This document shows positions 1-4,142 of a DNA stretch of 5,494 nt, in pieces (positions within the stretch are counted from its first letter, which is position 1; the number at the start of each line of letters is the position of its first letter). The position numbers and the translations under genes are program-made. The stretch covers positions 1 to 5,494 of the forward strand of contig JAIRZA010000018.1 of assembly GCA_031267475.1 (NCBI GenBank). The letters are read 5' to 3'. The notes under the pieces were generated by a model that was not told where the DNA came from, searched no databases, and was given only the letters and a program-made list of their open reading frames with translations. Source of the DNA: Spirochaetaceae bacterium. GTDB taxonomy: Bacteria; Spirochaetota; Spirochaetia; Treponematales; Breznakiellaceae.

Positions 1-110
1 ATTATCACTACGAGCCTTTGAACGCGGCGGAGCTTTCAGAGATTACAGACGCTTGGCTGGATAAATATCATTTCTACCGTCCGCATGAGGCGCCCGGTTT
101 CTTGACGCCG
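1..110 (+). pseudogene. C-terminal fragment of integrase-core transposase
   Basis: Reading from base 3, the peptide includes AWLDKYHFYRPHEAPGFLTP, the typical end of an rve/DDE integrase-core transposase (IS481-like or the related IS3 type: a W..KY...RPHxALGFLTP tail that packs after the catalytic domain). Only about 36 residues are present, and the gene runs off the left edge of the window. The family resemblance stops at LTP, where a long palindrome begins (104-133). The frame stays open to a stop at 204-206, but the residues after LTP look like nothing in the family. It is therefore called the broken 3' end of a mobile-element gene rather than a gene. IS481 versus IS3 cannot be decided from this tail alone. 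Confidence 0.7.
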
Positions 111-133
111 CGCCATCAAGATGGCGCGGCGTC
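104..133. repeat. 30-nt perfect palindrome, 13-bp arms
   Basis: The left arm GACGCCGCGCCAT (104-116) and right arm ATGGCGCGGCGTC (121-133) are perfect reverse complements around the 4-base centre CAAG. The palindrome starts exactly where the transposase tail loses its family resemblance. It has no T-tract on either side (TTCGATGG follows), so an intrinsic terminator is unlikely. A weaker hairpin follows (TGGCGG ... CCGCCA, about 140-160). It may belong to the short palindromes seen elsewhere in this window. Confidence 0.75.
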
Positions 134-195
134 TTCGATGGCGGCTCAGTTTTCCGCCACTGTTGGAGTATCCATTCCTCATTTGGCGGGAGTGT

Positions 196-405
196 CCTAT
201 TCATAGTGAGTATGGACATTCGGTCCGCCAGAGTATGAGTCGGAAGGGGAATTGCCGGGACAACGCCTGCGCCGAAAGTTTTTTCAAAACGCTGAAGCGG
301 GAACTGGAAACCCTGGACGGCAGACATACGGAGGCCGAGATCAGGCAATCAGTGTTCATGTACCTTGAGGCGTATTATAATCGGGTTCGTATCCAGCAAA
401 GCCTT
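196..405 (+). pseudogene. IS3-family transposase (orfB) C-terminal remnant
   Basis: The frame starting at 196 reads PIHSEYG, then SVRQSMSRKGNCRDNACAES, FFKTLKRELE and YLEAYYNRVRIQQSL. These are hallmarks of the IS3-family OrfB integrase domain: a degraded IHSDRGxQY second-Asp motif, the SMSRKGNCxDNAxxES block containing the catalytic Glu, and the YNxxRxHxxL tail. About 20 residues that should separate the HSDRG-like motif from SMSRKGN are missing, so there is an internal deletion. The N-terminal half and orfA are absent. The normal closing motif (GYLSPxEFE) is replaced at about 405 by sequence from a different transposase, and the frame continues across that junction. It cannot be an active transposase. 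Confidence 0.85.
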
Positions 406-503
406 ACCAAACCCCTTCATTCCCTGAAAAGCCGCATCCCCGTCCGAACCTTTTACTCAAGCGTGGAGCGGAAAACGCCCGGGTTTTGGCAAATTGATAC
501 CGG

Positions 504-517
504 CGGACTTTAGTCCG
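504..517. repeat. 14-nt palindrome CGGACTTTAGTCCG inserted in transposase
   Basis: This is a perfect inverted repeat (CGGACT / AGTCCG with TT at the centre). Upstream the transposase reads PGFWQIDT in one frame, ending in a TAG at 511-513 inside the palindrome. Immediately downstream HHCGQAAQ reads in a different frame. Deleting exactly these 14 bases gives IDT-G-HHCGQ, the expected spacing between the DT and HCG motifs. It therefore looks like a precise insertion rather than random decay. Confidence 0.75.
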
Positions 518-592
518 GCATCACTGCGGGCAGGCCGCACAAGGACAATATGTACATACCCTGACCGCCGCCGATGCCGCTTCCGGCTGGCG

Positions 593-606
593 CGGACTTC
601 AGTCCG
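593..606. repeat. 14-nt palindrome CGGACTTCAGTCCG inserted in transposase
   Basis: This is a second copy of the 14-mer at 504-517, differing only at position 8 (C for T). The transposase frame reads ADAASGW before it and ELRSLLNNAHSWTF after it, in different frames. Removing the 14 bases yields SGW-R-ELRSLLNNAH, matching the family's usual GWxELRxLxNxA spacing. It is therefore a second precise insertion 75 bases from the first. Confidence 0.75.
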
Positions 607-703
607 AGAACTCCGTTCCCTCCTCAATAATGCCCATTCATGGACGTTTAAGGCCCTCTCCGGCATCAGAAATACCGCTCCCGTCACCGTTTTGGAGTTT
701 CAT

Positions 704-720
704 CGGCGGCAAAGCAGCCG
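704..720. repeat. 17-nt imperfect palindrome, likely in-frame insertion
   Basis: CGGCGGC-AAA-GCAGCCG forms a hairpin with one mismatch. It encodes about five extra residues (EFH-RRQSSR-DNGSEF) just before the conserved DNGSEF catalytic motif, where the family normally has a single residue between H and D. The net gain would be 15 nt, so the frame is unchanged. The insertion reading depends on my memory of the family spacing and is less secure than for the two 14-mers. Confidence 0.45.
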
Positions 721-1214
721 CGATAACGGCTCCGAATTTATCAACCACGCCGCAGAAATCTGGCGCGAAAACGAGCGTCTGCCTTTCACCCGCTCAAGAG
801 ACCACAAGAAGAACGACAACTGTTTCGTTGAACAAAAAAACGGGGCGGTCGTCCGGGAGTATGCCGGCTATGACCGCCTTGAAGGGCTTGCGGAACAGGC
901 GCTCCTTTCGGATGTGTATACCCCCGTTGATACCGCTTCTCAATTTCTTCATGCCGGCCCAAAAGCTCAAAAGCAAGATCAGGGCGGGTTCCAAGGAAAT
1001 CAAGATATACGACGAGGCACGAAGTCTGTTTCAAAGGCTTGTCGAGAGCGGGAAACTGCCGCGAGAGTGCGCGGACTCCCTTCGGGCGCGTTGCGCCCTT
1101 TACAACCCGGTGGAACTCCAACAGAATGTCAACAAAGCAGTCCTGCGGCTGCGTCAACGGCTCTCGCAGGCAAACCGCAAACTGTCGTTGAAACAGGACG
1201 GCTTTCGGTAACAG

Positions 1215-1230
1215 CGTCAACAAGTTGACG
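1215..1230. repeat. 16-nt perfect palindrome after transposase stop
   Basis: CGTCAA-CAAG-TTGACG is a perfect inverted repeat 3 nt after the TAA at 1209-1211, followed by TTTCAATTT. It could act as a weak terminator, but the stem is only six pairs and the following T-run is broken. Removing the 16 bases leaves the reading frame continuous (apart from the TAA) with the open stretch 1231-1329. This is what an insertion into the old gene tail would look like. Confidence 0.55.
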
Positions 1231-1503
1231 TTTCAATTTGAGGCATTTCGCCGCCCGCAGCCGGTTCTCAGGACTTCTCATTTTAATCACAACAGACCAA
1301 CGGTCCGCCCTCACGTATTACACGAATAAATCCGATATAATAACAGAAAAACAAAGTAATGGGGGAACACTTTACACGGACGAGCGCTGTCGTAGGGTGT
1401 ATTTTTGAAGCGGCCATGAAGTTGGGAAGCGGTTTTTTAGTTGTTGGTGTGGGCGGACATCTGGTCTGTCGCGGCTAATCTAAAATGAGAATCGCTGTTT
1501 TTG

Positions 1504-1517
1504 ATACAGCACTGTAT
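1504..1517. promoter_or_regulatory. Operator-like dyad ATACAG-CA-CTGTAT
   Basis: This is a perfect 14-nt inverted repeat directly abutting or overlapping the -35 side of the putative promoter for the response-regulator gene. Its size and position fit a dimeric-repressor site. An alternative hairpin, GCTGT/ACAGC (about 1494-1510), would use the same bases. No regulator can be named. Confidence 0.35.
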
Positions 1518-1543
1518 TGACTAGATTATAGTTTTGCCGATAA
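1517..1543 (+). promoter_or_regulatory. Putative sigma-28 (FliA) or sigma-70 promoter
   Basis: GCCGATAA at 1536-1543 is identical to the -10 consensus of the flagellar sigma factor sigma-28. The matching -35 position, 11 nt upstream of the box (1517-1524, TTGACTAG), is a poor fit to TAAAGTTT. The same stretch can be read as sigma-70: TTGACT (1517-1522), 18-nt spacer, TAAATT (1541-1546). Either would start transcription near 1550 and give a leader of about 60 nt before the ATG at 1611. Confidence 0.45.
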
Positions 1544-1610
1544 ATTTATTAGTAGACATTACTGATTTTGTAAAAAAATAGTTTTTAACGCATGGTGAGG
1601 AGCGTAACGA

Positions 1611-2048
1611 ATGGTAGTAAAGAGTGATTTACCTGTTGATGGGAAAGTCCCCGAAGGTTTAAAGCCTGACGGATCGGGCGCTTATCGTGTACTTATAGTT
1701 GATGATTCAATGTTTATTGCCAAGCAGCTTGGACAAATACTTACTTCTGAAGGATATGAAATAGCGGCCACGGCGAGTGACGGGGCGCAGGGCGTGGAAA
1801 AATACAAAACACTGCATCCGAACATAGATATTGTTACAATGGATATAACTATGCCGGTTATGGATGGAGTTTCGGCGCTTGAAAAATTGGTTGAATTTGA
1901 TAAAAACGCTAAAGTCATAATGGTAAGTGCGTTGGGAAAAGAAGATGTTGTAAAAAAATGCTTGCTTTTAGGCGCGAAAAGTTATATCATTAAGCCGCTT
2001 GACCGGAAAAAAGTCCTTGAACGAATAACCACGATTTTAAAACATTAG
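1611..2048 (+). CDS. CheY-like single-domain response regulator
   Basis: This 145-residue protein is a stand-alone receiver domain of the CheY type, a cytoplasmic phospho-switch. The acidic pair Asp31-Asp32 lies in VLIVDDS. The phospho-acceptor is Asp78 in the MDITMPVMDG motif, Ser106 is the switch hydroxyl residue, Tyr125 is the aromatic switch position, and Lys128 sits in IIKPL. All active-site residues are present, so it should be phosphorylatable. No DNA-binding or enzymatic output domain follows. An N-terminal extension of about 24 residues, rich in Pro, Gly and charged residues, precedes the domain and is absent from minimal CheY. The ATG is supported by GGTGAGGAG eight bases upstream. 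It probably forms an operon with the small gene 14 nt downstream. A chemotaxis or motility role is likely from the MDITMP-type sequence and a possible sigma-28 promoter. No cheA, cheW or methyl-accepting protein gene is in view, so its kinase is unknown, and I give no symbol because spirochaetes carry several such proteins. Confidence 0.92.
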   Translation: MVVKSDLPVDGKVPEGLKPDGSGAYRVLIVDDSMFIAKQLGQILTSEGYEIAATASDGAQGVEKYKTLHPNIDIVTMDITMPVMDGVSALEKLVEFDKNAKVIMVSALGKEDVVKKCLLLGAKSYIIKPLDRKKVLERITTILKH

Positions 2049-2062
2049 TGAGGGAGCAACCT

Positions 2063-2287
2063 ATGCCGGAACCTGCAAAACGCGACGCCAATGCGCCGGT
2101 TTTTCTTGAAATTACTATTAAAGACAGCGATGGAAAAATATGGGGGACTGCTATAGCCCCCGCAAAAGATTTTTCTACAGGCTCGGTTGGGTATTACTGC
2201 TCTGAAAAAACAGTCAACCCAAAAAGCGCGGAACGCTATCAGTGTAGTTTAAGTTTTACATTGATAGGTTCAAAGCCGCCTAAGTAA
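2063..2287 (+). CDS. Small conserved-looking protein of unknown function
   Basis: This 74-residue protein is not one I recognise. The ATG is preceded by AGGGAG with a six-base spacer. A GTG at 2048 in the same frame overlaps the upstream stop but has no better ribosome site, so the ATG is preferred. The first ten or so residues are polar (MPEPAKRDANAP). The rest alternates in a beta-strand-like pattern (VFLEITIKDSDGKIWGTAI, then GSVGYYCSEKT and YQCSLSFTLIGS), with two cysteines and no signal peptide or membrane segment. It looks like a small soluble beta-rich protein. It starts 14 nt after the response regulator, so the two are almost certainly co-transcribed, and a partner or modulator of that receiver is a reasonable guess but only that. 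A strong palindrome begins two bases after its stop. Confidence 0.75.
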   Translation: MPEPAKRDANAPVFLEITIKDSDGKIWGTAIAPAKDFSTGSVGYYCSEKTVNPKSAERYQCSLSFTLIGSKPPK

Positions 2288-2288
2288 C

Positions 2289-2309
2289 CGCGTTTACAAA
2301 GTAAACGCG
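2289..2309 (+). terminator. Hairpin just after the operon, possible terminator
   Basis: The arms CGCGTTTAC (2289-2297) and GTAAACGCG (2301-2309) are perfect complements around AAA, starting two bases after the stop of the small gene. The nine-pair stem and position suit transcription termination or 3'-end protection. There is no T-run afterwards (CCGTTTGCGG follows), so it is not a standard intrinsic terminator. It may equally be another member of the palindrome family seen in the transposase remnants. Confidence 0.45.
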
Positions 2310-2354
2310 CCGTTTGCGGACGCGCCGCTTGTCAACAAGCGCGCTTGCGGACGC
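2305..2354. repeat. Composite block of short direct repeats and a palindrome
   Basis: ACGCGCCGYTTG occurs at 2305-2316 and 2320-2331 (period 15). TTGCGGACGC occurs at 2314-2323 and 2345-2354 (period 31). Between the latter pair is the palindrome CGCTTG-TCAA-CAAGCG (2326-2341). Together with the hairpin at 2289-2309 this makes a dense 65-bp repeat cluster between the two-gene operon and an IS remnant. It does not code for anything recognisable. Confidence 0.6.
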
Positions 2355-2384
2355 AGGCCGGATTGCCTCCTTTTTGGATAGTAT

Positions 2385-2640
2385 TTCTATAAAGTTAATA
2401 TATATCGCGCCGTCCAGTTTCTTCTGCACAGCGACCAGCTTTTTAGGTGGAGGGCGGACTCCCTGTTCTTTCAGCAGTTGGAACAGTCTGGTTTCAAAGC
2501 GTATAGCGTAGTCGTTGGACGCCGTCCGCTCGTATTCAAAACAGAAGATGCCCGTTAGGTCAGCCTCTAAAAGAGGGGCGCGGGCGTCCTCCCGCGAAGC
2601 CGCCGGTCGGGCGCGCTTCCCGTTTTGAATTCGGAATTGC
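2385..2640 (-). pseudogene. ISNCY-type transposase C-terminal remnant
   Basis: On the minus strand one frame reads FRIQNGKRARPAASREDAR, then DLTGIFCFEYERTASNDYAI, RFETRLFQLLKEQGVRPPPK and KLVAVQKKLDGAIYI. This matches the C-terminal part of ISNCY-group transposases: an NxxFxxxPAxxEDAHRPL-like linker, the DLxxIFCFExxRTVSNDYxxxF motif, and a closing VxVxxxLDGSI strand. The catalytic domain and N-terminus are missing. Upstream sequence past about 2640 no longer resembles the family, and the 3' end runs without a clear end into the repeat block. It is opposite in orientation to the transposase pieces at 1-1330 and lies directly upstream of the outer-membrane gene, where it probably displaced the original upstream sequence. 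Confidence 0.75.
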
Positions 2641-2718
2641 TGGGTTAAAATAAGAATTAGCGGGGTGCGGCGTAGATTATCTCTGATTCGCGTGTTAAGC
2701 TATTGCTCAGGCGCGGCT

Positions 2719-3441
2719 ATGAGAATAAAAACAGGTGTTTTTGGATTAATTTTGTTGTTGAGCGCGGGTTTCTTGCAGGCGGAAGTCAGGTTTTTTTGCG
2801 GAGCCGGCGGGGGGCTTTTAATCAGTTCGTCCCAGACTGACGGCGGGATTATTGAAGGCCGCATGAGCGTGGGTAATGTTTATTACGCGGTAGAGCGGGA
2901 AGGTCTTGCCAGTTACAGCGGGATGTTTTCGCTGCACGGCGGCGTCATTGGGCTTGGCGGTTTAATCTCGATCGAGACCGGTGTTGATTTTTGTATTGGC
3001 AACAAAAATGAAATTGTGATAAATTTTCTTGATTATCCCGTCCCCAACGCAAGATTTCAGACTTATTATTCGTATTCTTCGCTGGATATTCCCATTCTTG
3101 TCGCAATGCCGCTGCCTATAACAGATAAACTTGTCATTCGCCCGGCCGCGGGTTTTTATGTGTCGATACCGCTTGGAGACGCGGAGTATCATCAAGAAGC
3201 GGAGGTTTTCTCGGATCCTACTCTTACGGAATCTTACCGGATAACGAGCAAGGCGCTTGCCGGTTTTGAAGGCGACATCAAATTGTTGTATTTATTCGAA
3301 AGGATAAACGGTCGTATTTTTTTGGACTGCGCCTTCAAATATGATTTGAATCCGCTGCACGGCGTGAACAACAGTAATACGCATTGGTCATTGGAACGTC
3401 AAACTTTGTCTGTCGCGGTCGGCTACGAGCATATTTTTTAA
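2719..3441 (+). CDS. Outer-membrane beta-barrel (porin-like) protein
   Basis: This 240-residue exported protein is predicted to form an outer-membrane beta-barrel. Residues 1-21 are a clear signal peptide: a short positive start (MRIK), a hydrophobic core (GVFGLILLLSAGF) and cleavage at LQA before EV. The mature part is rich in Gly, aromatic residues and alternating hydrophobic strands (for example YSSLDIPILVAMPLP and LVIRPAAGFYVSIPLG, the PorT/OmpA-like barrel style). It ends in a terminal Phe (VAVGYEHIF), as is common for substrates of outer-membrane assembly. The ATG at 2719 is chosen because it puts the signal peptide at the N-terminus. The frame is open upstream to a GTG at 2665, but that would add 18 basic residues with no ribosome site. 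The ribosome site for 2719 is itself weak (CAGG). No promoter is clear; TAAAAT at 2646-2651 is a possible -10. The stop overlaps that of csrA on the other strand. The specific function is unknown. Confidence 0.8.
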   Translation: MRIKTGVFGLILLLSAGFLQAEVRFFCGAGGGLLISSSQTDGGIIEGRMSVGNVYYAVEREGLASYSGMFSLHGGVIGLGGLISIETGVDFCIGNKNEIVINFLDYPVPNARFQTYYSYSSLDIPILVAMPLPITDKLVIRPAAGFYVSIPLGDAEYHQEAEVFSDPTLTESYRITSKALAGFEGDIKLLYLFERINGRIFLDCAFKYDLNPLHGVNNSNTHWSLERQTLSVAVGYEHIF

Positions 3442-3662
3442 TCCGGGCTCAAAAAATCCATCTTGGGCAGGACTGTTTTAGACGCGGCGGCGGCTTGATT
3501 TTCGGACTTTATGGCTTCAAATACTTCTTCGCGGTATACTTTGACTGTTTTTGGCGCGTCTACGCCTATTCGCGCCTGATCGCCGCGCAATTCAACGACC
3601 GAAATGGTTATGCCGCCGCCGATTATTATTTTTTCGCCTGCTTTCCGGCTTAGAATCAGCAT
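3438..3662 (-). CDS. csrA: Carbon storage regulator CsrA, RNA-binding translational repressor
   Basis: This 74-residue protein is a full-length CsrA. As a homodimer it binds GGA-containing hairpins in mRNA leaders and usually blocks translation. In flagellated bacteria that encode FliW, flagellin mRNA is a main target. The N-terminus MLILSRKAGEKIIIG and the VYREEV segment are diagnostic; Arg6 and Arg44, the two RNA-contact residues of the family, are both present. The C-terminal tail (about residues 55-74, with AAAASK) is variable, as in the family. It overlaps fliW by 7 nt (ATGCTGA), indicating coupled translation, with AAAGAG inside fliW as its ribosome site. Its TAA overlaps the TAA of the convergent outer-membrane gene by 4 nt, leaving no room for a terminator between them. 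Confidence 0.97.
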   Translation of the reverse strand: MLILSRKAGEKIIIGGGITISVVELRGDQARIGVDAPKTVKVYREEVFEAIKSENQAAAASKTVLPKMDFLSPD

Positions 3663-4132
3663 AAGTTTTTCTCTTTATCCGCGCCGGAATTGCCGGCGGG
3701 CTTGGTAGAAAATTCGTTTATAACGTCATGTTTTGTTTTCCAGCGCGGGTCGCTCAAAATAATTTGTTTGCCTATGCGTGTATCGCGGTTTATCACGATA
3801 GGCCCCTGCAAGTTGGCCGTCATGGGGCCGCCGTCAGCCGGTATTGTTACTATTGAAAACACGAGCGCTTTTTCCGGCGAAGACAGGCCGATGTCGGCAA
3901 GTTCGTCATCGCTTATGTTAAGCTCATAGTCCGGCGCGAATAGGAACGGGCTTAGTATGATGAAAGCGGTGCCGGCGTTTTCGGTTGACTGCAGCCAAAA
4001 GAACGGCTGCTGTTCGGCGTCAAACATTACATAATGTTTCAAGGGTTCAAACCCGAAAAGTCCGGCGGGAAACAGTATTTTTTGCCGCTCGTCAACATCG
4101 ATCGGCCCATAGGCTTTTGTATCAACTTTCAA
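3656..4132 (-). CDS. fliW: Flagellar assembly factor FliW
   Basis: This 158-residue protein is a FliW homologue. FliW binds cytoplasmic flagellin and, when flagellin is exported, is freed to bind CsrA and relieve repression of flagellin translation (known in Bacillus subtilis and Campylobacter). The sequence follows the family from start to end: an early strand with I.FPAGLFGFEPLKHYVMFD, then PFFWLQSTENAGTAFIILSP, and a C-terminal NLQGPIVINRDTRIGKQIIL block. Length is normal. The start is TTG at 4132: the in-frame upstream codon is the TAG that ends flgL, and GGAG sits six bases before the TTG. An ATG at 4137 is out of frame and meets a stop after two codons. It lies 9 nt downstream of flgL and overlaps csrA, forming one transcription unit. 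Confidence 0.95.
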   Translation of the reverse strand: MKVDTKAYGPIDVDERQKILFPAGLFGFEPLKHYVMFDAEQQPFFWLQSTENAGTAFIILSPFLFAPDYELNISDDELADIGLSSPEKALVFSIVTIPADGGPMTANLQGPIVINRDTRIGKQIILSDPRWKTKHDVINEFSTKPAGNSGADKEKNLC

Positions 4133-4142
4133 TTCATTCTCC
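4130..4142 (-). promoter_or_regulatory. Ribosome site and TTG start of fliW
   Basis: On the minus strand TAGGAGAATGAATTG contains, in order, the flgL stop, the Shine-Dalgarno GGAG (4139-4142) and the TTG start (4130-4132). The intervening ATG (4135-4137) begins a two-codon frame (ATG AAT TGA) only one base after GGAG, too close for normal initiation. The sequence therefore supports a weak TTG start, which may hold FliW below FlgL levels. Confidence 0.7.

Larger units (their letters stand above)
406..1329 (+). pseudogene. Degraded integrase-core (rve) transposase, several frame breaks
   Basis: The pieces can be stitched into one DDE transposase lacking its N-terminus: TKPLHSLKSRIPVRTF and PGFWQIDT (406-501, containing the first Asp); HHCGQAAQGQYVHTLTAADA (519-578, next frame); ELRSLLNNAHSWTF (608-649, third frame); DNGSEFIN (722-745, second Asp); KKNDNCFVEQKN (about 808-843, catalytic Glu); then LLNFFMPAQKLKSKI and the YNPVELQQ region up to a stop at 1209-1211. 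The first two frame changes coincide exactly with 14-nt palindromes (504-517, 593-606). A third, +1 break lies near the five-C run at 921-925. After a 16-nt palindrome (1215-1230), the same frame reads on to a stop at 1327-1329 and may be the original tail; that part is less certain. The family is the unassigned integrase-core type with DNGSEFIN and KKNDNCFVEQKN motifs, not IS3. It is clearly inactive. Confidence 0.85.
1330..1610. other. Non-coding region upstream of response regulator
   Basis: No convincing gene is present on either strand. The left part (1330-1500) is nondescript. It includes a 20-codon ATG frame at 1416-1478 with only a weak ribosome site and no recognisable product. The right part (1500-1610) is AT-rich and holds the dyad at 1504-1517, the sigma-28-like box at 1536-1543 and the ribosome-binding sequence GGTGAGGAG ahead of the ATG at 1611. 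It is therefore the control region of the response-regulator operon. Confidence 0.6.

Noticed and set aside
915..930. C-run as a programmed frameshift site in the transposase
   Set aside because: The gene has several other disruptions and lacks its N-terminus, so a one-base decay indel is the simpler reading.
1084..1098. Palindrome GGGCGC-GTT-GCGCCC as another inserted element
   Set aside because: It codes in frame for residues that fit the family length at this point, so no extra bases are evident.
786..1223. Open minus-strand frame of 145 codons opposite the integrase-core pseudogene
   Set aside because: It mirrors a recognisable plus-strand transposase and its translation has no family features.
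1416..1478. Short ATG frame of 20 codons in the region before the response regulator
   Set aside because: Only a weak GAAG upstream, no recognisable peptide, and it lies in an otherwise featureless stretch; chance is sufficient.
2314..2511. Open plus-strand frame of 65 codons
   Set aside because: It is antisense to the ISNCY-type remnant and begins in the repeat block.
2564..2576. Palindrome CCTCT-AAA-AGAGG in the ISNCY remnant as an insertion
   Set aside because: A 13-nt insertion would shift the frame, but the frame is continuous through it.
3384..3653. Open plus-strand frame of 89 codons across csrA
   Set aside because: It is the antisense shadow of csrA; the minus-strand protein is unmistakable.
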